A DNA stretch of 64,000 nt from Erysipelotrichaceae bacterium (GTDB lineage Bacteria > Bacillota_I > Bacilli_A > Erysipelotrichales > Erysipelotrichaceae). Shown here one piece after another: positions 38,143 to 48,061 of this stretch (position 1 is its first letter; each line of letters opens with the position of its first letter). Location: the NCBI GenBank assembly GCA_012523895.1, contig JAAYSZ010000036.1, positions 1 to 64,000 on the forward strand. Reading direction: 5' to 3'. A model generated the notes under the pieces. That model worked only from the letters and a program-made list of their open reading frames with translations, did not search any database and had not been told where the DNA came from. The translations under genes were made by a program, and so were the position numbers.

Positions 38143-40782
38143 ATGGTAGAGAAAAAATTTGTTTATGATTTTTCAGAAGGTAATGGCACAATGCGTGAAT
38201 TACTTGGAGGTAAAGGTGCTAACTTAGCCGAAATGACTTTAATGAAGATGCCTGTTCCTCAAGGTTTTACAGTTACTACAGAAGCTTGTACTCAATATTA
38301 CAATGATGGTGGAGTTATAAGTGATTCTATTAAAGAAGAAATTTTTAAACATGTTGAAAAACTAGAAGAAATTTCTGGAAAAAAACTTGGTGACAAAGAA
38401 AATCCATTATTAGTTTCAGTTAGATCAGGTTCTAGAGCTTCTATGCCTGGAATGATGGATACTATTTTGAATTTAGGTATTAATGATGAAGTAGTTGAAA
38501 CAATTGCAAATAGAACAGGAAATGTACGTTTTGCATATGACAACTATCGTCGTTTTATTCAAATGTATGCTGATGTTGTAATGGGAATTCCTAAGAGTCA
38601 ATTTGAAGTAATAATTGATGAAATGAAAGAAGAAAAAGGAATTGAACTAGATACTGAATTTGATGGTGATGATTTAAAAGAAATGGTTCAAAAATTCAAA
38701 GCATATTATGAAGAGCATTTTCATGAATCATTTCCAACTGATCCAAAAGTTCAATTAATGGGCGCAGTAGAAGCAGTATTTAAATCTTGGAATAATGAAA
38801 GAGCTATTTATTATAGAAGAATGAATGATATTCCTAATGATTGGGGTACAGCAGTAAACGTTCAAATGATGGTATTTGGTAACATGGGTGACGATTGTGG
38901 AACTGGTGTTGCATTTACTAGAAATCCAAGTACAGGGGAAAATAAATTATTTGGTGAATTCTTAATTAATGCACAAGGAGAAGATGTTGTTGCAGGTATT
39001 AGAACTCCTCAAGATATTAGTCAACTTAAGGAAGTTATGCCTCATGCATATGATGAGTTTGTTGAGATTTGTGATATTCTTGAAAAGCATTATAAAGACA
39101 TGCAAGACATGGAATTTACAATTGAAAATGAAAAACTATATATGCTACAAACAAGAAATGGTAAAAGAACTGCAGATGCAGCTCTTAAGATAGCATGTGA
39201 TATGGTTGATGAAGGACTTCTTACAAAAGATGAAGCTTTATTGAGAGTTGATCCTTTACAGTTAGATTCTTTATTACACCCACAATTTGTTAAATCTGAT
39301 TTAGAAAAAGCAAAAGTATTAACTACAGGATTACCTGCATCTCCAGGGGCTGCTACTGGTGAAATAGTATTTACTGCTGAAGAAGCAACTAAAGAAGCTG
39401 CTTTAGGTAAGAGCGTAATACTTGTAAGATTAGAGACTAGTCCTGAAGATATCGAAGGAATGAATGTTTCTGCAGGTATCTTAACAGCTAGAGGTGGAAT
39501 GACATCTCACGCAGCTGTTGTAGCTAGAGGAATTGGTAGATGCTGTGTTTCTGGAGCAGGAGATTTAGAAATTAATGAAGCAAATAGAACATTGACTGTT
39601 AATGGTCAAGTATTAAAAGCTGGAGATCCTATTTCATTAGATGGTTCTACTGGTAAGGTTTATGCAGTTGCTATAAAGACTGAACCTCCAGTAATTTCTG
39701 GTAACTTTAATAGATTTATGGAGTGGGCTGATGAAAGACGTAGATTAAAGGTTAGAACAAATGCAGATACTCCAAAAGATGCTTTACAAGCAATTGAATT
39801 TGGTGCAGAAGGTATAGGATTAGTTAGAACTGAGCATATGTTCTTTGATTCTTCTAGAATCATGGCTATGAGAGAAATGATTATTTCTAAGACAGAAGAA
39901 CAAAGAAGAGTAGCTCTTGATAAACTATTACCAATGCAAAGAGGAGACTTTGAAGGTATTTATGAGGCTATGCAAGATAGACCTGTTACTATTAGATACT
40001 TAGACCCACCTCTACATGAATTCTTACCTACAAATCCATCTGATATTACTAGTCTTGCACAAGATATGGGTACAACTGCTCAAGAATTAAAGACTGTAAT
40101 TGCAAATCTTCATGAATTTAACCCAATGATGGGACATAGAGGATGTAGATTAAGTATTACTTATCCAGAAATTGCAGAAATGCAAACAAAAGCTGTTATT
40201 GAAGCAGCAATCAATGTTAATGCTAAACATCCTGAATACAATATAGTTCCTGAAATCATGATTCCACTTGTTGGAGATGTTAAGGAATTAGAATTTGTTA
40301 AAAAGATTGTTGTAGAAACAGCAGAAAAAGTAATTAAAGAAAAAGGTGCTAAGCTTGATTATCAAGTAGGTACAATGATTGAAATTCCTAGAGCAGCATT
40401 ACTTGCTGATGAAATTGCTCAAGAAGCTGATTTCTTCAGTTTTGGTACAAATGACTTAACTCAAATGGGCTTTGGATTCTCAAGAGATGATGCTGGTAAC
40501 TTCTTACAAGATTACTATGATAAAAATATCTTTGAACAAGATCCATTTGCTACATTAGATCTTAAGGGTATTGGTAGACTTGTTGAAACAGCTGTTAAAC
40601 TTGGTAGACAAACAAAACCTAATCTTAAGTTAGGAATTTGTGGAGAACATGGAGGAGATCCAAAGACAGTTAAATTCTGTCATAATGTTGGATTAGATTA
40701 TGTATCTTGTTCACCATTTAGAGTGCCAATTGCTAGATTAGCTGCTGCACAAGCTGCAATCGAAGAAGAAAAAGCTAAGTAA
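38143..40782 (+). CDS. ppdK: Pyruvate, phosphate dikinase
   Basis: GKGANLAEM, GGMTSHAAVVARGIGRCCVSG, FGTNDLTQMGFGFSRDD, GICGEHGGDP. Confidence 0.97.
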   Translation: MVEKKFVYDFSEGNGTMRELLGGKGANLAEMTLMKMPVPQGFTVTTEACTQYYNDGGVISDSIKEEIFKHVEKLEEISGKKLGDKENPLLVSVRSGSRASMPGMMDTILNLGINDEVVETIANRTGNVRFAYDNYRRFIQMYADVVMGIPKSQFEVIIDEMKEEKGIELDTEFDGDDLKEMVQKFKAYYEEHFHESFPTDPKVQLMGAVEAVFKSWNNERAIYYRRMNDIPNDWGTAVNVQMMVFGNMGDDCGTGVAFTRNPSTGENKLFGEFLINAQGEDVVAGIRTPQDISQLKEVMPHAYDEFVEICDILEKHYKDMQDMEFTIENEKLYMLQTRNGKRTADAALKIACDMVDEGLLTKDEALLRVDPLQLDSLLHPQFVKSDLEKAKVLTTGLPASPGAATGEIVFTAEEATKEAALGKSVILVRLETSPEDIEGMNVSAGILTARGGMTSHAAVVARGIGRCCVSGAGDLEINEANRTLTVNGQVLKAGDPISLDGSTGKVYAVAIKTEPPVISGNFNRFMEWADERRRLKVRTNADTPKDALQAIEFGAEGIGLVRTEHMFFDSSRIMAMREMIISKTEEQRRVALDKLLPMQRGDFEGIYEAMQDRPVTIRYLDPPLHEFLPTNPSDITSLAQDMGTTAQELKTVIANLHEFNPMMGHRGCRLSITYPEIAEMQTKAVIEAAINVNAKHPEYNIVPEIMIPLVGDVKELEFVKKIVVETAEKVIKEKGAKLDYQVGTMIEIPRAALLADEIAQEADFFSFGTNDLTQMGFGFSRDDAGNFLQDYYDKNIFEQDPFATLDLKGIGRLVETAVKLGRQTKPNLKLGICGEHGGDPKTVKFCHNVGLDYVSCSPFRVPIARLAAAQAAIEEEKAK

Positions 40783-40873
40783 AGTTTTAAAACTTTAACA
40801 ATAGATAATAAAGGGATTAAGTGAAATGATCTGAGGCCTGTCAAGTTGACACAGGAAATATCTAAAATCATGG

Positions 40874-41788
40874 TTACCCAATCGAAGTAATTTCGGTTGG
40901 GTTTTTCATTGCTAAATTAGCTTTGTATTTTTCAATTCTTTTATTTATTGGTATTGGATAAAATTTAGGTGTATTTGTTTTTAATGCTTCAAATCTAACT
41001 TCTATTGGTGATTTTGAATCATATCTTTCTTGATAACGATGATAATTATAAAAATTAATATAATTTTCAATTGCGCTAATTAATGATTCTTCATCATGTA
41101 TATCATATAACTTATACATCTCTTCTCTAAAGATTCCCCATAAACCTTCTGATACTGCATTATCTAAACAACACGCTACCCTAGACATTGATTGTTGTAT
41201 TCCTTGTTTTTCTAATTTGTTTTTAAATGCAAGACTTGTATACTGAAATCCTCTATCACTATGAAATAGTGGTTGTGCATCAGGATTAGCTTCTATAGCT
41301 TTATCAAATGTATCAAATACTAATATATTATTGTTTTGATAACTAATCTGCCATGACACTATAGAACGATCATAAAGGTCTATAAATGCACTTAAATAAA
41401 GTTTTTTATCGCTTTTTGGTATCTTAAATTCGCAAACATCACTTGTCCATTTTTCGTTAGGTCTTGATGCTTCAAAATTACGATTAAGAATATTTTCTGC
41501 TTTTTCATCATTTTTATTAGATACAGTACAACATTTTCTTACTCTTCTTATAGAAGAACTTATATCTAAAATCTTCATTATTCTTCTTATACGTTTATAT
41601 TTATAATCTTTATTTTCGTTACGATTAATAAATATTGTCATCCTTCTATAGCCAAGTATTCCTCCATATTTGTCATGATATTTATTAACTGTTTCTCCTA
41701 GGCTTATATCTTCTAATTCTTTTTTTGGAATCTCTCTTTTTAGCCATTTGTAATATGCAGACCTTGTTATATTTAACATTTCACACAT
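40874..41788 (-). CDS. IS3-family transposase OrfB (DDE integrase)
   Basis: WTSDVCEF, LFHSDRGFQYTS, AVSEGLWGIFREEMY catalytic residues. Confidence 0.93.
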   Translation of the reverse strand: MCEMLNITRSAYYKWLKREIPKKELEDISLGETVNKYHDKYGGILGYRRMTIFINRNENKDYKYKRIRRIMKILDISSSIRRVRKCCTVSNKNDEKAENILNRNFEASRPNEKWTSDVCEFKIPKSDKKLYLSAFIDLYDRSIVSWQISYQNNNILVFDTFDKAIEANPDAQPLFHSDRGFQYTSLAFKNKLEKQGIQQSMSRVACCLDNAVSEGLWGIFREEMYKLYDIHDEESLISAIENYINFYNYHRYQERYDSKSPIEVRFEALKTNTPKFYPIPINKRIEKYKANLAMKNPTEITSIG

Positions 41789-41841
41789 CCACTTAATACT
41801 GTAATTTTCAGTTTCATGTAATTCTTTTATAGCTAAGTATT

Positions 41842-42588
41842 TTATTTCGTTTTTGGATTTTGAAAATATCGCCTTCTTTCTATTTCCTCTACTTTTTTTA
41901 ATAAAACTTTTTCCATTTCTAGTTCTTTAACTTTAGCTTCGAGAATTTTTATTTTTCGCTCTGCTTTTTCTAGTTCGGTTAACTTATCTTCACTTTTACG
42001 TTTACCACGATTATCTATTAGACTTTCTTCTCCTATTGATAAATAATCATTTACCCATTTATAAACTTGTGAATATGAAACATCATAATATGAGGCTGTT
42101 CCTTTATAATCTTTGTTGTTTTCTATACAATACTTAACTATTTCTTTTCTTTCTTCTATTGTTGTTTTTTTTCGATAGGCCATCTTTGTATACACCTCCG
42201 GCTTAGGTTTATAATCCTTTAACTCTTTAAGGTTATTATACTTTGAAACCCATGTTCGTAGTGTACTACTTGAGGGTATTTCGTATTTTATAGATACTTC
42301 TTCTAACGAGTTATTATCATCTAAATATTCTTCTAATACTTTTAATTTAAACTCTTTTGTATAGGTACTATTTTTAGGTTTAGGTAATAAAGATTCTGGA
42401 CCATTGGCTTGAAATTTATTAGACCATTCACGTATTTTATTATCTCCACCTTTTCCTAAATTTAATCTTCTTGCAATATTTATTGCGCTATCTTTTCCAT
42501 TTATATAATCTTCTACTGCTTGTATCTTTTCATCATATGATACCTTGGGTTTTCTTCCCATTTTAAAATCCCACCTCCATAGACACAT
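41842..42588 (-). CDS. IS3-family transposase OrfA (HTH + leucine zipper)
   Basis: HTH regions and C-terminal ELEKAERKIKILEAKVKELEMEKVLLKKV coiled coil. Confidence 0.9.
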   Translation of the reverse strand: MCLWRWDFKMGRKPKVSYDEKIQAVEDYINGKDSAINIARRLNLGKGGDNKIREWSNKFQANGPESLLPKPKNSTYTKEFKLKVLEEYLDDNNSLEEVSIKYEIPSSSTLRTWVSKYNNLKELKDYKPKPEVYTKMAYRKKTTIEERKEIVKYCIENNKDYKGTASYYDVSYSQVYKWVNDYLSIGEESLIDNRGKRKSEDKLTELEKAERKIKILEAKVKELEMEKVLLKKVEEIERRRYFQNPKTK

Positions 42589-42780
42589 GTTTCTATGTTT
42601 CGCGTGTCTACTTTAGTGGGATCATATCAAAAACTTAGTCCTTTTTTATTTTATCTTACATAACAAATAATATTTAACTGTTTTAATTGATAATTAATCT
42701 GTAATAGAGTTAAGATTTAAATAGATTATTAAAAATAACATTAATGTATTATTTTTATAAAAGATGCTAATATATTAAAA

Positions 42781-43779
42781 ATGGAGGTTATTATGAAAAG
42801 GTTTATTTTATTACTAATATCTTTAGTGCTTATAGTAGGTTGTAGTGCTAAGCCTACAGAAAATAATGAAATTGTAGAAGAAGTAAAAGAAGAAGTTATC
42901 GAGGAGATAGCTGAAGAAGTTGTTGAAGATACTGTTGATTATTCATTTAAAGTATTATCTCCAAAAGGAGCACCAGCTTTAGCAATATTACCGTTATTAG
43001 AGAAAAATGCTGATAATGTTACTACGGTTGATGGTGGAGAATTATTACAAGCAGCATTAGTTAATCCATCGCCTGAATATGATGTGATTATTGCACCTAG
43101 TAATTTAGGGGCAATGCTTGCAAGCAATGATAAAACAACATATAAAATGTTAGCTATAGTAACTTGGGGTAATTTATATATTGTTGCTGAAAGTGAAGAT
43201 AGTTTAAATGGTGGAAGTATTGCACTATTTGGTGAAGGAACAGTTCCAGGGCTTGTTTTTGAAGAAACAATGAAAAATATATCATTAGAAAAAACATATT
43301 TTAATTCTGTTGCTGATGCACAAGGTGCTTTACTAAGCGGTAAATTCGATTCAGCAATGTTGGCTGAACCTTTAGCTACTGCAACAATAAATAAAGCAAA
43401 AGAAAATGGTAAAGAATTAAAAATAGTTGCTGATTTACAAGAAAACTGGGAAGATTTATATGATAACGATGGGTATCCTCAAGCAGCTTTATTTGTAATA
43501 CAAGAAAAATATGATGAAAATCCTAAATTATATAACAAATTAATTGAAGATCTTGATGATTTTATTGATAAAATTGACGATGATGAAGATGAATTAGTAA
43601 CTCTTGTAGATAAATATGGTGTAGATATATTGGGTATTCCTAATGGAAATATAGCAAAAATTACATTTGATAGGATGAATATAGATATTGAATATGCTGA
43701 TGAAAATAAGGAAGAATTAATTACTTTTTTAAAACTATTTAATATTGATGATTTAAGTAATATATTAATTGCTAAATAA
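42781..43779 (+). CDS. ABC transporter substrate-binding lipoprotein (NMT1/THI5-like)
   Basis: Lipobox LVLIVGCSAK (SD GGAGG; start possibly 42793); SBP-type fold pattern, acidic low-complexity linker. Confidence 0.75.
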   Translation: MEVIMKRFILLLISLVLIVGCSAKPTENNEIVEEVKEEVIEEIAEEVVEDTVDYSFKVLSPKGAPALAILPLLEKNADNVTTVDGGELLQAALVNPSPEYDVIIAPSNLGAMLASNDKTTYKMLAIVTWGNLYIVAESEDSLNGGSIALFGEGTVPGLVFEETMKNISLEKTYFNSVADAQGALLSGKFDSAMLAEPLATATINKAKENGKELKIVADLQENWEDLYDNDGYPQAALFVIQEKYDENPKLYNKLIEDLDDFIDKIDDDEDELVTLVDKYGVDILGIPNGNIAKITFDRMNIDIEYADENKEELITFLKLFNIDDLSNILIAK

Positions 43780-43782
43780 AAC

Positions 43783-43813
43783 AAAACTCTTGATTTAGAT
43801 TCAAGAGTTTTTA
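43783..43813 (+). terminator. Intrinsic terminator between SBP and permease
   Basis: AAAACTCTTGA-TTTAGAT-TCAAGAGTTTTTATTT. Confidence 0.75.
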
Positions 43814-43884
43814 TTTGTAAATAAGTTAGTCTTAGGTTACTATTAATTTGTATGATATAATATGGTTGATGTATAGGGGCTAAA

Positions 43885-44610
43885 ATGAAAAAAGAACACA
43901 TTGTTACAGTTATTCTACTTATTTTAATTTGGTGGATACTTGCTATTTTAGTAGGGAATAATGTACTTATTCCAACTCCAATTGAAGTATTGCATTCAAC
44001 AATTAAAATATTTTCTGACAAAAGTTCTTATTATGCTATATACAAAACTTTAGTGAGAGTGTTTCAAGGTTATTTTCTTTCATTAATTATTGCTCTATTT
44101 ATAAGTATACTTGCAGATAAATTTAATACTGTTAAATTACTTTTTGAACCTATTCAAATATTAACTAAGGCCATACCAAATGTTAGCTATATTATTGTTA
44201 CATTAATTTGGCTAGGTTCTGAAGGTAGTGTATGGGTTATTTGTATGTTAGTTTTGTTTCCAGTTTTATATAACAATTTTATTTTCACTTTAGAAAATGA
44301 AGATAGCGAGCTAAAAGATATACAAAAAATTTATCCTGAAACTTTTATTAAAACAACAAGACTAAGAACTATGCCTTTACTTTATGGAACATTCCTATCA
44401 TCAAGTAAGGTAGCACTTGGACTAGGTCTTAAAATATGTGTTATGGCTGAAATACTTGGTCAAGTAAAAGTAGGTATAGGTAAACACTTATATTATGCAA
44501 GATTATATTTAGATACATCAAGTTTATTTGCGTGGACAATTATAATAATAATTCTAAGCGTAATCATAGATTCAATATTTAATATTTTAATTAAATTCAA
44601 GGAGGAATAG
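43885..44610 (+). CDS. ABC transporter permease (SsuC/TauC-like)
   Basis: Multiple TM helices, KAIPNVSYIIVTLIWLG and GLGLKICVMAEILGQVKVGIG typical of BPD_transp_1. Confidence 0.82.
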   Translation: MKKEHIVTVILLILIWWILAILVGNNVLIPTPIEVLHSTIKIFSDKSSYYAIYKTLVRVFQGYFLSLIIALFISILADKFNTVKLLFEPIQILTKAIPNVSYIIVTLIWLGSEGSVWVICMLVLFPVLYNNFIFTLENEDSELKDIQKIYPETFIKTTRLRTMPLLYGTFLSSSKVALGLGLKICVMAEILGQVKVGIGKHLYYARLYLDTSSLFAWTIIIIILSVIIDSIFNILIKFKEE

Positions 44611-44611
44611 T

Positions 44612-45106
44612 ATGCAAAAATTGAATCAGGAATCAATTGACAAAATTGATGCGATAATCGCAAGAGAAAAGGACAAAATGGGTCCTGTCAAATTAATGTT
44701 ACATGAAGTTCAAGTAGAATTAGGTTATATTCCATTTGAAGCAATGGAAAAAATTTCTGATGCTACTGGGGTATCAGTTGCAGAAATCTACGGAGTTGTA
44801 ACATTCTATGCACAATTTACTACTGAACCTAAAGGTAAACATGTTATTAATGTTTGTATGGGAACAGCTTGCTATGTTAAAGGCGCACAAAATTTATTAG
44901 ATAATATTAGTAAGAAAATTAATTGTAAACCTAATTCAACAAGCGAAGATGGAATGTTTTCATTAGATGCTACTAGATGTATTGGTGCATGTGGACTTGC
45001 TCCAGTTGTTGTTATTGATGGAAAAGTTTATGCTAATGCAGTAGAAAACAAAGAAGCTATGAAAGCGATTGATTCAATCCTTGAAGGAATAAAAGGTTTA
45101 TCATGA
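44612..45106 (+). CDS. NuoE-like [2Fe-2S] subunit of NAD(P)-linked [FeFe]-hydrogenase (HndA/HydC-like)
   Basis: Four-Cys motif CMGTACYVKGA...CIGACGLAPVVVIDGKVY. Confidence 0.9.
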   Translation: MQKLNQESIDKIDAIIAREKDKMGPVKLMLHEVQVELGYIPFEAMEKISDATGVSVAEIYGVVTFYAQFTTEPKGKHVINVCMGTACYVKGAQNLLDNISKKINCKPNSTSEDGMFSLDATRCIGACGLAPVVVIDGKVYANAVENKEAMKAIDSILEGIKGLS

Positions 45107-45468
45107 AAGTTTTAGATATTATAAAAATCCTTAATGCTAAACCACTTTATGTAAAAGACGAAGATTTTTATAATGTTGATTTTAATAGAGCTTTTGCAAG
45201 TGATCTTATGAGTGATGTACTTGCACTGATAAAAAAAGAATTTGAAGAAACACTTTTACTTACTGGACTTTGTAATGCACAATCATTAAGAACTGCTGAA
45301 ATGCTAGATTTAAAATGTTTGATTTATGTTAGAGGAAAAGAACTAGATCAAGATACACTAGAATTAGCTAAAGAAATGGACATAGCAATTTTTACCACTA
45401 ATTGTACTATGTATGAGGCTTGTGGAAGATTATATCAAAAGGGGTTGTCATCAATAGATGTTGTCTGA
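45103..45468 (+). CDS. DRTGG-domain protein
   Basis: Small alpha/beta protein in a hydrogenase cluster; paralogous to 47055-47387. Confidence 0.65.
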   Translation: MKVLDIIKILNAKPLYVKDEDFYNVDFNRAFASDLMSDVLALIKKEFEETLLLTGLCNAQSLRTAEMLDLKCLIYVRGKELDQDTLELAKEMDIAIFTTNCTMYEACGRLYQKGLSSIDVV

Positions 45469-45874
45469 AAAATATGAAGTTGCTAGAGATGATTATGCAA
45501 ATGCAGGTAGAGTATCAAGTCAAGTAAAGCAATATTTAAGTAGTTTAGGTGTTTCAAGTGATGTATTAAGAAGGATTGCAGTAGCTTGTTATGAAGCAGA
45601 AATTAATATGATTATACATGCTTGGGGCGGCGCGATTAATTTAAATGTTACTGATGATGGTGTTATACAATTAATTTTTAAAGATGTAGGTCCAGGTATT
45701 ACTGATTTAGAAAAAGCATTAACTCCTGGATGGTCTACAGCAAGCGAAGAAGCTAGATCTTTTGGATTTGGTGCTGGGATGGGACTTGTAAACATTAAAA
45801 GAGTTTCAGATGAGTTTGATATTGTAAGTAGTGAGGAAGGAACAACATTAACTATTGGATTTAAGGTGAGCTAA
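45458..45874 (+). CDS. RsbW/anti-sigma-type HATPase protein
   Basis: AVACYEAEINMIIHAWGG N-box-like, DVGPGI and GAGMGLVNIKRVSDEF G-boxes. Confidence 0.82.
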   Translation: MLSEKYEVARDDYANAGRVSSQVKQYLSSLGVSSDVLRRIAVACYEAEINMIIHAWGGAINLNVTDDGVIQLIFKDVGPGITDLEKALTPGWSTASEEARSFGFGAGMGLVNIKRVSDEFDIVSSEEGTTLTIGFKVS

Positions 45875-45875
45875 G

Positions 45876-47054
45876 ATGATGAAATCTGTAATAACATATA
45901 CTTTAGATAGTTGTAGAAAATGCTTAAAATGTTTAAAGTTTTGTCCAACTGGGGCAATAACTTTAGATAATGGAAGAGTATTTATTTCTGATGAAAAATG
46001 TATTAATTGTGGCAAATGTGTAGAAGCTTGTCATAATCAAGGAATTCAAGCAAAAGGTAGTACTCTAATTGATATTAAAAATTATGATTATACAGTGTGT
46101 ATAGTACCAAGTTCACTTATTGGTCATTGTAAAACAAGACAAGAAGTTGAAGAAATGTTTTATGCAATTAAAGAGTTAGGGTTTGATGAAGTTGTTGATA
46201 TGACTGATATTGAAGGCCAAATTCATGATGAAGTTAGAAAATACTCACTTTATTCAAATAATGCTTGTAATATTTCATCATTTTGTCCAGTTGTAAATAA
46301 ATTAATTCAAGTAAAATATCCAATGTTATTACAGAATATTATTCCTATTAATTATCCAAGTGAAGTTGCGGCTAAGAGAATTAGAAAAATTCATAAAGAT
46401 AAAGAGAATTTAGGTATATTTAATTGCTGTGAGTGTGAATCTAAATTATCATTAGCGAAGTATCCTTATGGTAATACTAGTTATGAAGTTGATCATGCAT
46501 TATCAATTGTAGATATATTTCCACTTATAAGAGCGAATATGGGAAAAGGAAGATTAAAATTATCCTTATGTAAAGAAGGTTTACAATCATGCAATCCATA
46601 TATGATGCTTGTTGATGAAAATGATTTAGTTGCGGATGGTTTTGAAAAAATAATTAATGTTTTAGAACATGCTGAATTTGGGCTATTAAAAGATTTTAAA
46701 CTTTTAGAATTATTTCCTTGTTTTAATGGATGCATAGGAGGAAGATTATTATGGGGTAGTAGTTATCTTATAAAAAGTAATTTTTTCGCTTTAATTGATG
46801 GTGATGAAAAAAGAATTAGTAATATCTCATTTGATGAATTATATAACGATAAAATAACAAAAGAAGTTAAAGATGATAGAACAATTCAAGAAAAATTACA
46901 ATTCTTTGCAAAAGTAAATGCTAAATTAGATAAATTACCTGGATATGATTGTACAGCTTGTGGATTACCTAGTTGCAGGGTTATGGCAGAAGAAATTGTA
47001 AATGGAAATAAAACACTTAGTGATTGCAAGATATTAGTTAGAAAGGAAGTATAA
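45876..47054 (+). CDS. Ferredoxin / [FeFe]-hydrogenase large-subunit-like protein (HydS-like, no PAS domain seen)
   Basis: N-terminal 2x[4Fe-4S] (CRKCLKCLKFCP, CINCGKCVEAC), H-cluster-like L1 SSFCPVVN, L2 FNCCECESKL, L3 FPCFNGCIGG, C-terminal CTACGLPSCRVMAEEI. Confidence 0.8.
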   Translation: MMKSVITYTLDSCRKCLKCLKFCPTGAITLDNGRVFISDEKCINCGKCVEACHNQGIQAKGSTLIDIKNYDYTVCIVPSSLIGHCKTRQEVEEMFYAIKELGFDEVVDMTDIEGQIHDEVRKYSLYSNNACNISSFCPVVNKLIQVKYPMLLQNIIPINYPSEVAAKRIRKIHKDKENLGIFNCCECESKLSLAKYPYGNTSYEVDHALSIVDIFPLIRANMGKGRLKLSLCKEGLQSCNPYMMLVDENDLVADGFEKIINVLEHAEFGLLKDFKLLELFPCFNGCIGGRLLWGSSYLIKSNFFALIDGDEKRISNISFDELYNDKITKEVKDDRTIQEKLQFFAKVNAKLDKLPGYDCTACGLPSCRVMAEEIVNGNKTLSDCKILVRKEV

Positions 47055-47387
47055 ATGAAAGTTAAAGATTTAGTTGAAATTAATAACTGGAAACTACTTA
47101 ATGAAAATGAAGGTTTAAACAGAGATGTTAAAGGTGCATTTGTAGGAGATTTACTTAGTTTTGTAATGGGTAATGGAGAACCAGGAAATGCATGGATTAC
47201 AATTCAAGCTCATTTAAATGTTATTGCAGTTGCAATGTTGAGAGAGTTTAGTTGTATTATATTTGTTGATGGCGCAAATGTTACAGAAGAAATGATAGAT
47301 AGAGCTAATGAAGAAAATCTTATATTAATTCAAAGTGATTCTTCGGCATATGAATGTGCTATTAAGCTTTATAATGCAAATGTGTAA
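47055..47387 (+). CDS. DRTGG-domain protein
   Basis: GAFVGDLLSFVMGNGEPGNAWITIQAHLNVIAVA; paralogue of 45103-45468. Confidence 0.7.
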   Translation: MKVKDLVEINNWKLLNENEGLNRDVKGAFVGDLLSFVMGNGEPGNAWITIQAHLNVIAVAMLREFSCIIFVDGANVTEEMIDRANEENLILIQSDSSAYECAIKLYNANV

Positions 47388-48061
47388 TGTATTACGATTT
47401 TCATATTCATAGCGCGTTATCACCATGTGCTAATGATGAAATGACACCAAACAATATTATCAATATGGCAATTATTAAAGGTTTGGATATTATTGCTGTT
47501 TGTGATCATAATTCTACTCTTCAACAAAACGCATTACATGAAGTTGCTAAAGATAAAGATATTAGCTTACTTTATGGAATTGAAGTTGAAAGTAGAGAGG
47601 AAGTACATATCCTTGGATTATTTAAAGATTTAATTGATAATCAAAATTTTGGAAAGTGGGTTGATAGTAATAAGCCATATATAAAAAATAATGAATCATT
47701 TTTTGGAAAACAATTAGTTTTTAATAAAAATGATGAAATCGTTGAGAAACTTGATGGTTTACTTCTTGTATCTTTAAGTTCATCTATAGAAGAAGTAATT
47801 AATCAAATTCATCAGTATAATGGAAAAGCTATATTAGCACATGCATTAGATAAACAAAACGGTATAATAACACATTTAGGTTATATACCAAAAGATTTAA
47901 AATTTGATGGAATCGAAGTAAAAGATATTTCTCAAATTGAAAAAATTAAATCAAAGCATCCTTGGATTAAAGACACAATGTGGTTATTTAATTCAGATGC
48001 TCACAACTTAATAGATATAAATGAAGCACTCTATGAAATTAATTTGAAGGATTGGATGTGA
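47387..48061 (+). CDS. PHP-domain metal-dependent phosphoesterase
   Basis: YDFHIHSALSPCANDEMTP, VCDHNST, LLYGIEVESREEVHIL, NSDAHN. Confidence 0.88.
   Translation: MYYDFHIHSALSPCANDEMTPNNIINMAIIKGLDIIAVCDHNSTLQQNALHEVAKDKDISLLYGIEVESREEVHILGLFKDLIDNQNFGKWVDSNKPYIKNNESFFGKQLVFNKNDEIVEKLDGLLLVSLSSSIEEVINQIHQYNGKAILAHALDKQNGIITHLGYIPKDLKFDGIEVKDISQIEKIKSKHPWIKDTMWLFNSDAHNLIDINEALYEINLKDWM

Larger units (their letters stand above)
40836..42620 (-). mobile_element. IS3-family (IS150-like) insertion sequence
   Basis: OrfA + OrfB transposase pair bounded by imperfect inverted repeats (TGTCAAGTTGACACAGGAAATAT at the left; ACTAAAGTAGACACGCGAAACAT at the right, read inward). Exact ends and target duplication not resolved. 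Confidence 0.85.

Noticed and set aside
38969-39193. Alternative-frame ORF of 74 aa within ppdK
   Set aside because: Same-strand shifted frame within a highly conserved gene; no independent support.
40781-40796. AAAGTTTTAAAACTTT palindrome after ppdK as a terminator
   Set aside because: Loopless A/T palindrome with no T-tract; weak hairpin.
43479-44021. 180-aa antisense ORF spanning the SBP/permease junction
   Set aside because: Overlaps two supported genes and a terminator; Ser/Ile-rich antisense artefact.
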